64,000 nt of DNA from Siphonodentalium dalli (GCA_032622095.1 CP136063.1:66229897-66293896); one strand, 5' to 3'; counted from the first letter of the stretch, positions 19,291 to 31,323 are shown. The notes: generated from the letters alone by a model not told the origin. Numbers and translations are program-made.

Positions 19291-21340
19291 GTGTAAAGGG
19301 TAAATTGCGGATAACTTTTCTACGGGCTATGACTGCGGCCCGTATATAGCATTCACGGTGGGTTTCCTATACGTGTCAGTAGTGGGCATATATAGATAGA
19401 TGAGACTCTGCAGATTCCAACAATACCAAAATGTAGGGGTACAAGCTGGGGACGGGGACATACATGTACATGTACTTATCGTCGAAACATTAGACATGCA
19501 TATAGTATAGTAGTGGACCAGTCAAAATACGAGAAATATGCCCAACCTAGACAACATATAGTATGTTTTCAAATCGGCATCCGTGTAAATTCAATCTTTG
19601 TTTATTTATTTCATTTCTATAAATATATTTTGTGCTGCATAAGAACCACGAATAGTACTCATGGAAAATTTAAATTTGCTTCCGGGATTATGAGACTGAA
19701 TTTTTTAATAGATACGAGAGATGCGTGTTGTGGCGTGATTGGTTTGGGTGGGTCAGAAACAATTTCGCTTCTAATGATGTACAATGTATATAATCTACTT
19801 ACCGTTGAGTGTGTTTTTGAAGCGCAAGTCGATGTAAACATCGGACTATTTGACCCAGTTTAGCGGACATCTATAACGAGTGAAATGTTACATCCGGGTT
19901 GCGTCAGATCTGTGCTCATAACCGGAGGTTTTCTTAACCAACGTTTACATAGTATGCACCAAATTGAAGAGTAGTAAAATATCTTTCTACAAACATATGA
20001 GGAATGTATGTAACAAAAATAATGTTTGTGCATTTTGAATCTGATTGTGGACTTTGTAAAAATGACAAAAAAATTAGCCCCAGCCAAATTATAACGAACC
20101 AAAGGCGGACCCTTTGGGTCGTATATAGGCTATATCTGATTTTGTGACGTCACCAATTATTAAGAAATACGACGCTGGAATTTTGATTTTTGGGGAGCAC
20201 GAATGTCGCACATAGGATCGGTGGGCCTAAAGCATTATTGTCGTAATCGGCTGTCAAGAGGCCAACACAAATCAGTCGATGTGCAACATTCTCCTATTTA
20301 TATAGACGTCATAAATTAATTTATTTGTTTTTATTTATAAGGGAAAGTAGGTCCATAATGCATTTCTAACGGGTATACTCCGGTACTCTACTCGATCAAA
20401 TCATAAATAAACTAAAATCACCACAACACAACACGATCTACGTGCATCTCAAATATTTATTTTCCAAATGGTGCACAGCAGTGAATCAATACTGCATGGT
20501 TCTGTAGAGACTATATACCGTGCGAAAGGAAATAAGATAATATTTAATGTGGATTTGATTGTTATCATAAGTCTGCATACTTACATGCATCTGATAATCC
20601 ATATATATTATATTTTCTTGAATAGAATGAAAACACATACTTATGAACAAAGCAGAAGACAAATTCAGTTCCACGTGAATTCGGTCAATGGTGAAAGTTA
20701 CACGATGACGTTTGTCGACTATCATTGAAATTGACATGGCGACATGTTATGATTGAAATGAACATCCTCCCCCAGCATGCACGCCAAGTAATATAGGCCT
20801 AATGGTTAGTTTCTCTCGACAACATATATAACTATTTATAATTACCCCACCAAACATAAGTCTTATGCATATGAATATTATTTGGTGGGAATCTATAAAG
20901 TGATTTTGATAAGAAATAGAATTGTTTTAAACGCTACATGCAGAAACCCCCGGCCTATGTGATTGTTTTAGCTTTGGTTCGTTAATTACGCTTGCGTATG
21001 ATCATATTATACCTTTCTATAGGATTAAGTACTATTGGGGTGTGGTAAATTTTTGTTCTGGGGACCTGTGATTCATATAGGGGTAAAATTCTGATATTTT
21101 GTCATTTCTTTCAGATAGTTATGTTGTCCCAAGCGCAATATGAGAACTGGATCCTATGAAAATTACACGCCCTGGGCAAATACTTTTAGGCTGAATATAC
21201 TCCAGATTCAGAGGAATATTATGCCGCCACCCATACGCTACGAGACACACTGAATGTATATGCGACTGTTGAACCTAATGTGGACGCATGGAAGTTAATA
21301 AAACATACATATAAACAGTGCAAATCGACAATTTCTTGAA
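19291..21340. other. Intergenic stretch upstream of the large zinc-finger gene
   Basis: Open frames (19513-19863, 19860-20102, 20468-20737) have no recognisable domain. A tttctttcag|atag string at 21105-21118 could be a splice acceptor for a 5' UTR or 5' exon of the gene that follows, but nothing else supports this. Confidence 0.35.
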
Positions 21341-23737
21341 ATGTGTGATGATGATAATAATGATGGCGACTTCTCGGTCAAAGAGAAACAACTCGACGAC
21401 AGAAATCAGACGACTGATAAATGTGATCAGAATGAGCTTCCTGTGGATGGTGAGAGAAACGGACAACGTCAACAGTGTGATGTGTGCCTCAAGAAAGTCG
21501 TTCACCTGAAGGTACACATGAGAATACATAGGGGAGAAAAACCATACGAGTGTGAGGTGTGTCTTAAGAGATTTACTGAGTCTGGTAGTCTGAAACACCA
21601 CATGATGGTGCACACGGGAGAGATGCCACATCAGTGTGAGGTGTGCCTTAAGAGATTCACCTCGTCTGGTAACTTGAAATCACACATGAGGATCCACACC
21701 AAAGAAAAGCCATACGAGTGTGATGTGTGTCTGAATAAATTCGCTCACTCCTATGGTCTGTCAACACACATGGTGATTCACACAGGAGAGAAACGACATC
21801 AATGCGAGGTATGTCTATACAAATGTACCACGACTGGAAATCTGAAAGCACACATGAGGATGCATACAGGCGAGAAACCATACAAGTGTGACGTGTGTCT
21901 TAAAACATTCACTTCGTCTGGTCATATGAAGACACACATGAGGGGCCACTCAGGTGAGAAACCATATCAATGTGATGTGTGTCTTAAAACATTCACTTCG
22001 TCTGGTCATATGAAAACACACATGCGGAGCCATTCAGGCGAGAAACCATACCAATGTAAGGTGTGTCAACATAAATCTACCACTTCTGGAAATCTGAAAA
22101 AACACATGCAGATACACACAGGAGAAAAACCATATAAGTGTGAAACGTGTCTGAAAACTTTCTCTACTTATGATCATCTGAAAACACACACGATGACCCA
22201 CACGGGGGAGAGGCCATATGAATGTGATGTGTGCCTTAAGAAATTCATAACGTCTGGTACACTGAAAGTTCATAAAAGAATACACACAGGAGAGAGACCG
22301 TACCAGTGTGACATATGTCTCAAGGGATTCACAAATAATGGTGACCTGACAAAGCACACACGGAGAATCCACACGGGAGAAAAGCCACATACGTGCGAAG
22401 TGTGTCTGAAGAAATTCGCTCACCCCTATGGTTTGACATCACACATGTTGGTTCACACAGGAGAGAAACGCTATCAATGTGAGGTGTGTCTAAAGAAATT
22501 CACAGGGCCGTCCAATCTGAAATCACACATGAGTATCCACACAGGAAAGAAGCCACATGCGTGTGACTTCTGCATGAAGAAATTCGCTCAACGAAGTAGT
22601 TTGCGAACGCACATGCTGATGCATACAGGAGAGAAACACTACCAGTGTGATGTGTGTCTAAAGAAATTCACCCAGTATGGTCAGTTGAAGGTACACACGA
22701 AAATTCACACAGGAGAGAAACCACATCAATGCGATGTTTGTCTAACTAAATTCGCCGAGTCTGGTGCTCTGAACACACACATGAGGATACATACGGGCGA
22801 GAAGCCATATGAGTGTGACGTTTGTTTTAAGAGATTCGCTCAATCTAATGATATGAAAACACACAGGAGAAACCACACGGGAGAGAAACCTTATAAATGT
22901 GATGTTTGTCTTAAGGGATACGCTTCGTCTGGTCAGCTGACAAAACACACGCGAACCCACACAGGGGAGACACCTTATTCGTGTAACGTTTGTCTTAAGA
23001 AATTCAGTTTTTCCGCTGGTCTGTTAATGCACATGAGAACCCACACAGGAGAGAAACCTTATGCGTGTAAAGTTTGTCTTAAGAGATTCAGTTCGTCTGG
23101 TAACATGAAAAGCCACATGATAACCCATACAGAAGAAGCACCTCATCCCTGTAACGTTTGTCTCAAGAGATTCAGATCGTCTGGTAGTTTGAAAATACAC
23201 ATGGAAAGAATCCACACAACAGAAAAACCTCACCAGTGTGAAATTTGCCTTAAGTCGTTCACTGTACCCGATTATCTAAAAAATCACATGAAGATACATA
23301 CGACAGATAGAGAGAAGCCCCATCAGTGCGACGTGTGTCTTAAGAGATTCGATCAGTCTAGTCATCTGATGTCACATATGAGGACCCACACAGGAGAGAA
23401 ACCATATCAGTGCAAGCTATGTCCTAAGAAATTTGCTCTGTCTGGTGCCTTGAAGTACCACACGAGAACTCATACAGGAGAGAAGCCATATGAGTGTGAT
23501 GTGTGTCTGGAGAAATTTAGTATGTCTAGTAGTCTGAAATCCCATATGAGGATTCATACAGGAGAGAGACCATATCAATGTGACGTGTGCCTTAAGAGAT
23601 TTAATCGGATCGATCATCTAAAAACACACACGAGAATCCACACAGGAGAGAGACCGTATACGTGTGAAGTGTGTCTTAATACATTCATCACCTCTTCTAG
23701 TTTAAAAACACACATGATGATCCACACAGACGGGTAA
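21341..23737 (+). CDS. C2H2 poly-zinc-finger protein, 798 residues, 27 fingers
   Basis: After an acidic N-terminus of about 45 residues (MCDDDNNDGD...) come 27 tandem C2H2 fingers up to the stop: a degenerate first finger (residues about 46-63, shortened between Cys and His), then 26 standard C-x2-C-x12-H-x3/4-H fingers with TGEKPY-type linkers. The finger signature CDVCLKxF is strongly homogenised, as in recently expanded arrays. Fingers 6 and 7 are nearly identical (TSSGHMKTHMR). There is no KRAB, SCAN, BTB or ZAD domain in this exon, so a partner domain, if any, lies in an upstream exon or is absent. The likely role is sequence-specific DNA binding in the nucleus. The 3' end merges directly into a decayed finger satellite (23738-24510). 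The ATG at 21341 is the first in frame. Confidence 0.9.
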   Translation: MCDDDNNDGDFSVKEKQLDDRNQTTDKCDQNELPVDGERNGQRQQCDVCLKKVVHLKVHMRIHRGEKPYECEVCLKRFTESGSLKHHMMVHTGEMPHQCEVCLKRFTSSGNLKSHMRIHTKEKPYECDVCLNKFAHSYGLSTHMVIHTGEKRHQCEVCLYKCTTTGNLKAHMRMHTGEKPYKCDVCLKTFTSSGHMKTHMRGHSGEKPYQCDVCLKTFTSSGHMKTHMRSHSGEKPYQCKVCQHKSTTSGNLKKHMQIHTGEKPYKCETCLKTFSTYDHLKTHTMTHTGERPYECDVCLKKFITSGTLKVHKRIHTGERPYQCDICLKGFTNNGDLTKHTRRIHTGEKPHTCEVCLKKFAHPYGLTSHMLVHTGEKRYQCEVCLKKFTGPSNLKSHMSIHTGKKPHACDFCMKKFAQRSSLRTHMLMHTGEKHYQCDVCLKKFTQYGQLKVHTKIHTGEKPHQCDVCLTKFAESGALNTHMRIHTGEKPYECDVCFKRFAQSNDMKTHRRNHTGEKPYKCDVCLKGYASSGQLTKHTRTHTGETPYSCNVCLKKFSFSAGLLMHMRTHTGEKPYACKVCLKRFSSSGNMKSHMITHTEEAPHPCNVCLKRFRSSGSLKIHMERIHTTEKPHQCEICLKSFTVPDYLKNHMKIHTTDREKPHQCDVCLKRFDQSSHLMSHMRTHTGEKPYQCKLCPKKFALSGALKYHTRTHTGEKPYECDVCLEKFSMSSSLKSHMRIHTGERPYQCDVCLKRFNRIDHLKTHTRIHTGERPYTCEVCLNTFITSSSLKTHMMIHTDG

Positions 23738-24510
23738 CGCTATTAGGGCGATATGTGTCTTAGTATATTCATCAACTCTTCCAGATTAAAACACATGTGA
23801 GGATCCACACAGACGGGTATCGTTATTAGGGCGATATGTGTCTTAATATATTAATCAACTCTTCTAGATTAACACACGTATGAGGAGCCACACAGACGGG
23901 TATCGTTATTAGGGCGATATGTGTCTTTCTATATTCATCAACTCTTCTAGATTATAAACACACACGATGATCCACACAGACGGGTAACGCTATTAGGGCG
24001 ATATGTGTCTTAGTATATTCATCAACTCTTCCAGATTAAAACACATGTGAGGATCCACACAGACGGGTAACGTTATTAGGGCGATATGTGTCTTAATATA
24101 TTAATCAACTCTTCTAGATTAACACACGTATGAGGAGCCACACAGACGGGTATCGTTATTAGGGCGATATTTGTCTTTCTATATTCATCAAGTCTTCTAG
24201 ATTTAAAACACACACGATGATCCACACAGACGGGTAACGCTATTAGGGCGATATGTGTCTTAATATATTCATAAACTCTTCTAGATTAACACACGTATGA
24301 GGAGCCACACAGACGGGTATCGTTATTAGGGCGATATGTGTCTTACTATATTCATCAACTCTTCTAGATTAAAAACACACACGATGATCCACACAGACGG
24401 GTAACGCTATTAGGGCGATATGTGTCTTAATACATTCATCAACTCTTCTAGATTAAAAAAACCCACATGAGGATCCACACAGACGAATGGCGCTATTAGG
24501 GTGATGTGTG
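23738..24510 (+). pseudogene. Zinc-finger-derived satellite downstream of the 798-aa gene
   Basis: Ten units continue in the finger repeat phase after the stop codon, each recognisable as one finger (cgatatgtgtctta for the CxVCL part, atgaggatccacacagacgg for the HMRIHTDG part). Periods are 83, 83, 84, 83, 83, 84, 83, 84 and 86 bp instead of 84, and units repeat as a 250-bp trimer. Every unit contains stop codons (tattagggcg) and the frame shifts from unit to unit. A last finger-like frame (MCLERFNPVGEPTSHLAMH) sits at 24506-24560. The trimeric homogeneity implies amplification after loss of coding. Confidence 0.85.
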
Positions 24511-24699
24511 TCTTGAGAGATTCAATCCGGTCGGTGAACCGACGAGTCACTTGGCGATGCATGTAGGAGAGACATGTCAGTGTGAACAATTAACATGTGA
24601 ACAGCAAAGTTTAACCGATAAGTGTGACAAACGAAGACCCCGAAACGTTCAGGGGAAGAATATTGTCATATTTATGTATGTGGAACTGTGACTGAGATA

Positions 24700-27478
24700 T
24701 GATTTGTATCGGACGACGGTGCTTTCTTAATATGGCGTAATACATTGTTCCATATATGGAGCGTGTTTATTGTGTAGTAAATTTGTGTCAGAGTCGCCGT
24801 ATTTAGCAGTATTAGAGACTTTTCGCAAAATCACGATTACGATTTCGGATATGGATCTTGCCAGTATACGGCCACAAATCGATCTGTACGCACGGGCCGG
24901 GTTCTTATGTGAGACGAAATATACCACACGCAGTTTAATTATATGCAGATGTGTCAACAATGTGCCACCGGTCCTGTTTGGGGACGCTCTAACATTTTCC
25001 GTGTATAACACACGGCTAAGAACATGGGATAAGAAAGACAAACACATAACTTTTTCCATCAAATATATGTGTAACTGAATAGAGTGGGGTATTTGCCGTT
25101 TGATAAATTAAGCATAGAATGTATAAGTTGTGATGGTGTCCACCTTACTGTAGGACAATATATTCTATCCGCAATCGTAATAGTGATTTTGTGAAAGGTC
25201 TCTAATTATAAAAAAAAAACAACATGATGCGAACGAATAATCAGTACGACAAATGTTATTCTCGGAAAAGACGTGTTTCGGTTCTTAATTATCCCTGAAG
25301 ATACCGTGTATATCAAAGACTGTCTCGAAGAAAATTTGAATCGAATAGAACGCAACAGTGTAATAATTTTGTTGTGAAGACAGGTGCGTATGAATTGTCA
25401 AAATATAAAAGCATATCTGACATTTAATAAATGGACATCATGGAATTGAACTAGAAATAAGGAAAATCACAACTACGTATCTATATAGGTGGCTGACTTT
25501 AGAAAACAATTCAACTCTTGCATGCGTGACAGTCATGGGCTGTGTGTATTATTACCATTATCATCGGGGGGGGGGGGTGACAAAAAAATTCCGGCACGTA
25601 TGCCGGGGTGGGTGGGTGGTCAAAGCCACCAACAAGCAATTTTTTCCGCAATTAAAAAAAAAATTCCTGCTTGTTTTTTAGTGTATTGTCAACGAGTTGG
25701 GCTTCAAAACCACCTTGAATGAGAGAAATAATGTAATTCTAACTGTAAACTGACTGCAGGCAGTTATCGTGTTGTATTTTGTTGCAAATTTTGAAATCCA
25801 AGATGGCCGCTGGCAGCCATGTTTTTTTGGCCGAATGACCTCAAAATGACTCATTCCTATATACATGTCCATGTTAACATCCATGATAAATAGTATGCAC
25901 AGAAATTCATATACAGCTGTTTACAGTGAATTTCCCCCCGCAAATCTCTGTTTTAGTGTTAAAAGGGGGGTGGGTGTCAAAAAATTATTGAACATACTCA
26001 CGTCTGTTACGGGATTGTGTTATATCGTTCGAGACTTCGTGACAGCTCTAGAACCTTCAAAAGAGGGAACAGGATAACAAGAAAATCGCACACCATATCG
26101 CTGTGTAGATCCGGCCTCTTTGGGCGCTACAGTTGTAATGTTTTATCATAACATTTAATGTTCAGGCGTTATGCTGTGGTGATTCTCCATGGCGGCCAGT
26201 GGAGCCCGTGTTCCGAGCGTGTATTATACCATGTGGTAGCTATGCCTGCGATTGAATTGTTGAATGTGAGTCCTCTGCGAGTGGGAGGTGTCAACATTGG
26301 CCACAATCGCCAGTAACTGGTATTGCCCTGAATAGGGCAGGTATGTTACGGTAAGTTGCTGGTAAGTCGAGGGCAATACTATTGGGAAGGGACTGGCATA
26401 TATTCTATTTTGTGTTATACATAATTGCTCATCAATCCCAGCGTGCACCGATGGTTTGCAGTATATCAATAAATTCATTGTCGTAATTTTGTTCTGCATT
26501 TGGTATTTTTTTTTTTTTTTTGGAAAGGGGTTACCACATTGCGAGCAGCGCACGGTCTGGGCGTTTATAACTAACGTAGTTGAAAATGAGGGGAGTAGTA
26601 ATTATGAGCTACATTGTAGATCTAGATATCAATCATGATCGACCAGTGATATCTCAAAATAATTCACCATTGTTTTTATGTTAAGTTATCAGTCCGTGGG
26701 ACACCTCAACCTTCCCTGACTATAGTACACCACTTAGTCTGACCCCAATTGATAGGTGCAACATAGCAATAGTAAATATGTATACCATCATATATTGTCT
26801 TCATGATAGAATATTGATTTCATTTATTGACCATAATAAACAAAACAGATTCAGATAGCAGAATTGTTGATGTGGATGAGAGGCGATAAGGGATCAAGCT
26901 ATACAATATTATACATAACTATTCAAGAACTATAGCGTCTAAGGGGAGGTTGAGGATAAATTTGACTAATTATTATTTAACTACATCAACAACATCGTTC
27001 CATTCATTCTTAATTTTGTTATGCGTTTCATTTTGTATTGCTGTGCCTGACAATTGACAATAGAATAATTAATTGTATTCGTATATTGTGTTGAATAAAT
27101 TTTGAAAGGAGACTGAACCTTTTAGCATCAAGAACATTGAGATTTGAAAGTTTAACTTTCCCTGTATAGCGACATAATGCCACCGAATCCGTTATTTTAT
27201 ATACTCAATCATCAGAGTGTATGTGAACCCAACGGTTTCCACACAACACATTACTGGTTCCCGTGTTTTATAGCTGGCCACGTTTGACGTAGTTATAATA
27301 CTTCGGTTATGTAACATAATTTTAATGATTGAAAATTGTTGTTAATGTCGCCTCCCAGAGACGAATCTAATAAACCAAACATTTTCTGCTGTCCCTAACG
27401 CGTCGGGTCACCTAATTTCGAGGGTACGAATATGCAATTAAAAGTGAGGCCAAAAATAAATATACCAACTATTTTCCG
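24700..27478. other. Intergenic stretch, no supported gene
   Basis: An open frame of 102 codons at 24770-25078 (plus) is overlapped by one on the other strand and shows no domain. A single diverged unit of the CCAAGATGGC repeat (as in 47325-48230) lies at about 25795-25890. A G-run is at 25565-25574 and a T-run at 26504-26521. Confidence 0.4.
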
Positions 27479-27689
27479 TTGGAACTAATACATCACCTAA
27501 TTTCGAGAAACTATATATGTCGTCATGTTACTGGACTGACAAAACGTCTTCAGTCTTGTCTGACTCAATGTAACATCGAACTTCTTCTGACAACGGTCGC
27601 ACTTGTAAGGGCATTCAATAGTGTGGGTTGTCAGGCTGACTGGGAACAATCTTATATACTCGAATGATTGATCACCTATGTGTGTTCAT

Positions 27690-28790
27690 ATGCTTAGGCA
27701 GGGAAACGGACTCACTAAATGCCGTTCGGTACACGTCACACTTATATGGGCGATTGACTCTATAAATTATCTTCTGCTGTTATGACTGAACGCTATTCGA
27801 ACCACGTCACATGCATATGGTCGATTACGGGTGTGGATTCTTTTGTCACGGAATCGGACTCACTAAGTGCCTTTTGGTACACGTCACACGCGTATGGGCG
27901 ATTGACTGTGTGGTTTCTCTTGTGTTGGTATGACTGAATGATATTCGAACCTCGTCACATGCATATGGTCGATTACCGGTGTGGATTCTTTTGTCACGGA
28001 ACCGGACTCACTAAGTGCCTTTTGGTACACGTCATACGCGTATGGACGATTGACTGTGATTTCTCTTGTGTTGGTATGACTGAAGGATATTCGAACCTCG
28101 TCACATGCATATGGTCGATTACCAGTGTGGATACTTTTGCCACGGAACCGGACTCACTAAGTGCCTTTTGGTACACGTCACACGTGTATGGGCGATTGAC
28201 TGTGTGATTTCTCTTGTGTTGGTATGACTGAAGGATATTCGAACCACGTCACATGCATATGGTCGATTACCGGTGTGGATTCTTTTGTCACTGAACCGGA
28301 CTCACTAAGTGCCTTTTGGTACACGTCACACGCGTATGGACGATTGACTGATTTCTCTTGTGTTGGTATAACTGAAGGATATTCGAACCTCGTCACATGC
28401 ATATGGTCGATTACCAGTGTGGATACTTTTGCCACGGAACCGGACTCACTAAGTGCCTTTTGGCACACGTCACACGTGTATGGGCGACTGACTGTGTGAT
28501 TTCTCTTGTGTTGGTATGACTGAAGAATATTCGAACCACGTCACATGCATATGGTCGATTACCGGTGTGGATTCTTTTGTCGCTGAACCGGACTCACTAA
28601 GTGCCTTTTGGTACACGTCACACGCGTATGGGCGATTGACTGTTATTTCTCTTGTTGGTAAGACTGAAAGCTATTCAAACCACGTCACACTCGTATGGTC
28701 GATTAACGGTGTGGATTCTTTTATCACGGAACTGGACTCACTAAATATATTCAGTCAAAAGTCACACTCGTATGGGCGATAGCCACTATG
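27690..28790 (-). repeat. Satellite of about 146-bp units derived from decayed zinc fingers
   Basis: About eight units with periods of 144-148 bp (anchors at 27871, 28019, 28165, 28313, 28457 and 28605). Read on the minus strand each contains 1.75 finger remnants: RPYACDVYQKALSESGSV and a second partial finger (DHMHVT, from a former RPYACDV). The second zinc Cys is Tyr (TAC) and the terminal His pair is lost or frameshifted, so the units cannot fold as zinc fingers. The coding finger gene at 29845-31005 is on the same strand about 1 kb away. Confidence 0.8.
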
Positions 28791-28854
28791 GATTATCGGG
28801 TTGACTTTGTCATGAAAATCGTTCAGCGCCCGTCAAAATGTATTGAGTCAGTTT

Positions 28855-29070
28855 ACTTCAAAAGCTGTAATTTTGTTATTACAAAAGTGGAGACCTAGTT
28901 TTTTTACTACAAAAGCTGGCGTTTTTTACTTCAAAAGCGGAGACCTCACTTTACTACAAAAGCTGGCGATTTTATTACAAAAGTGGTGAGTTACTTCAAA
29001 AGCTGGCGTTTTTTACTTCAAAAGTGGAGACCTACTTCAAAAGTGGTCAGTTACTTCAAAAGCTGGCGTA
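28855..29070. repeat. Short tandem repeat of ttacttcaaaagctggcg and ttacttcaaaagtggagacc
   Basis: Alternating degenerate 18-20 bp modules, about ten in total. 'acttcaaaag' or 'actacaaaag' is the constant core, and the variable 3' part is either ctggcg or tggagacc. Confidence 0.7.
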
Positions 29071-29264
29071 ACAGTCATTGCAATAAAAAGGCCTAATGCT
29101 GCCCTTTTTATTCAATGCGGAGGGGCCTGAGAACCAAAACTGTTTTTGTTTGCCTTATATTCTTTATAAAAGTCTTCATTGTTTTTGAGGAAATAAAGAT
29201 ATAATAACAATAATAACTATAACACAGACCACCGTGTCAACCAAGGGCTATGAATATATATATA

Positions 29265-29350
29265 TATATTTATTTCGAATATTTTCTGGTCTAAAAGGGT
29301 GTGGTTGTTTAGCTAACGAATAATAGTGCTCACTGTTAACAGATTTTTTA
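29265..29350 (-). mobile_element. Fragment of TTAA element family 2
   Basis: Matches the interior of the 61514-63301 elements: ttcgaatattttctggtcta, then gtgtggttgtttagctaacg and cactgttaacag. Both ends are missing. Confidence 0.55.
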
Positions 29351-29733
29351 ATCTGGATTGGCTGCTATGAAAAAAAAGACACATGTGAATGATTGACCCT
29401 AAATTGCACAAAATCTAAAATCTTGCAAATGAAAACTGATATTCACCAATGATCCTGAACGATCTATAAAAATAATTTAATCTGAATGGGAATATCCAGA
29501 TAGTGACAGCTGTGACACAAAGCACCTAAACCTATACAGCCGATTTTTAGCTAAACTTGAAGAACAATTTGAAAAAACTGTTCATTATTTTTCGGACTAA
29601 CAAATTAAGCTGGTCAATAAACTCTAGGATAAACCTAGAACAAATTTTAACTAGAAATAAGAAATAGAATCTATGCGAAGAAGTTTCTGTTGAAATTTAA
29701 TAATAAACTTTCGAGAGAAAATGAGGTCTTATA

Positions 29734-29830
29734 GCAGAATGAAATCCTTAGAGGGTGAATTTAGTGGTGCATGCTAGCCCTCTAACCGGGATAGCGTCAC
29801 TAAATTCACCCTCTGGTGACCTCATTCTGC
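29734..29830. mobile_element. Palindromic foldback element truncating a zinc-finger gene
   Basis: Inverted arms gcagaatga..tcc..agaggg / ccctct..gacctcattctgc, about 42 bp each, surround a short ctagccctctaaccgggata centre. A second copy lies at 63888-63980, and both are preceded on one side by tgtcatttgcagaatgagg. On the minus strand it lies just past the stop of the finger gene and replaces the rest of the last finger. Confidence 0.8.
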
Positions 29831-29844
29831 AAATGACAGGCACA

Positions 29845-31005
29845 CTAAACTCTTGCTTCCTCACAATGATACGGTTTGACAACACTATGTGTTCTCATGT
29901 GTGTAGTCATGCCATTCTGATGAGCGAATCTTTTCTCGCAGATATCGCACGCGTACGGCTTCTCTCCTGTGTGAATCCTCTCATGTACACTTAAGTTACT
30001 GGAGTTAATGAATGTCTTGCCGCACTGCTCACACTGATACGGTTTTACACCGCTGTGTTTCCTCGTGTGTGTAGTCATGCCAGCGTGGTGGGCGAATCCC
30101 TTGCCGCATATGCCACACGTATAGGGTAGATCTCCCGTGTGGATTCTCATGTGTATCTTCAAGTTGACGGAAGACTTGAATGCCTTGTTGCACATATCAC
30201 ACGGATAAGGTTTGACCCCTGTATGGCTCCTCTCATGCATAGTCAATGCATTCTTTTGAAAGAAACTCTTGTCACAAATACCACATTTATAAGGCATATC
30301 CCCCGTATGGATCCTCTTGTGTACAGTAAGATTACTCCGATAAGTGAATTTCTTCTGACAAATGTCACACTGATATGGTGTAACACCCGTATGGCTCCTC
30401 AAGTGTGCAGTTAGAGTACCCTTCCTAGTGAATGTCTTCTGACACACATCACACTCGAATGGTTTATCGCCAGTGTGGACCATCATGTGATCTGTTAGAG
30501 TAGTTTTATGATTGAAAAGCTTCTGACAAATATCACACTGATGTATTGTATTGACGGTTTGGATCTTCTTGTTCTGAGTCAGACTATTAGTTTGGGTGAA
30601 TCTCTTCTGACAGATATCATGCTTATATGGTGTCTCACATGTATGGATACTCGGGTTTTGCACCAGTTGATCATCAGCATCGAATCCCGCATCACAAACA
30701 TTGCGTTTAAACGAAGGGTCGCCTGTGCTGTTCCTCTTGTTTTTAGTCATTCCATCCGACTGATTTAAGGACGTATCGTATTCCTGACACATCTTTACAG
30801 GTTCAGTCACGCTATAATTTATTCCGATATTAGACCAATGCGTGAACGATTTTCCGCACTCTGTGCCCCCCGGTTGTCTCTTGTTGACATAAACTGTCCT
30901 ATGCGTTTCTATGGTGCTACATTCATTGTACGTCTCATCACACTGGCGTGCCTCTGCGTGTGTGATGTCGGTCATGGTCTGAATCCGCTTCGGTTCTCCG
31001 TGCAT
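29845..31005 (-). CDS. C2H2 zinc-finger protein, 386 residues, 3'-truncated array
   Basis: The minus-strand frame starts with an ATG at 31005. Residues 1-150 contain degenerate fingers (ECGKSFTHWSNIGIN, VCDAGFDADDQL, HDICQKRFTQTN) that lack one or more zinc ligands. Residues about 155-378 hold eight canonical C2H2 fingers (QCDICQKLF to YACDICEKRF) with TGD/TGV/TGE-type linkers. A ninth finger breaks off after YHCEE, before its second Cys, where sequence leading into the palindromic element (29734-29830) begins; the protein ends EEARV. Predicted nuclear DNA binder. Finger identity differs from the CxVCLKxF type at 21.3 kb, so it is a different subfamily. It may still be functional with eight fingers, or may be a decaying copy. 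Confidence 0.8.
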   Translation of the reverse strand: MHGEPKRIQTMTDITHAEARQCDETYNECSTIETHRTVYVNKRQPGGTECGKSFTHWSNIGINYSVTEPVKMCQEYDTSLNQSDGMTKNKRNSTGDPSFKRNVCDAGFDADDQLVQNPSIHTCETPYKHDICQKRFTQTNSLTQNKKIQTVNTIHQCDICQKLFNHKTTLTDHMMVHTGDKPFECDVCQKTFTRKGTLTAHLRSHTGVTPYQCDICQKKFTYRSNLTVHKRIHTGDMPYKCGICDKSFFQKNALTMHERSHTGVKPYPCDMCNKAFKSSVNLKIHMRIHTGDLPYTCGICGKGFAHHAGMTTHTRKHSGVKPYQCEQCGKTFINSSNLSVHERIHTGEKPYACDICEKRFAHQNGMTTHMRTHSVVKPYHCEEARV

Positions 31006-31323
31006 GCTGTTTTCTCGACGTATTCCCTGTAAACCACAGAAGACATGTATATGACGTGGATCAGTCCGACATTATCTAACACCGCCGGGTGTTCATCTAT
31101 ATATTTTGTTCAAGAATGTGTTGAGAGATTCATACGTGGGAGCGTCATCGTTGATCACATTGAAAACCGCAGGACACATGCGCACGTATATATACCTGGA
31201 ACAAATAATATTCTGAATGTTACATTTTAGCTGAAACGGGATGTCCGTTTACAGGTGGACCATCTCTTTGTAAACATGTGTTATATAGTTAGTGGAAATC
31301 AAAATCTTCCTTAATATGCTTAA

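Noticed and set aside
19513-19863. 116-codon open frame
   Set aside because: Composition is not distinctive, with no domain and no conserved neighbour.
20140-20152. TGACGTCA palindrome (CRE-like)
   Set aside because: A single short motif without a nearby promoter or gene start; expected by chance in 64 kb.
21275-23617. Minus-strand open frames opposite the 27-finger gene
   Set aside because: They are antisense shadows of the repetitive finger coding sequence.
24770-25078. 102-codon open frame after the zinc-finger satellite
   Set aside because: No recognisable domain, a long frame on the opposite strand as well, and no splice or promoter context.
30139-31032. Plus-strand open frames opposite the 386-residue finger gene
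   Set aside because: Antisense shadows of the finger array.
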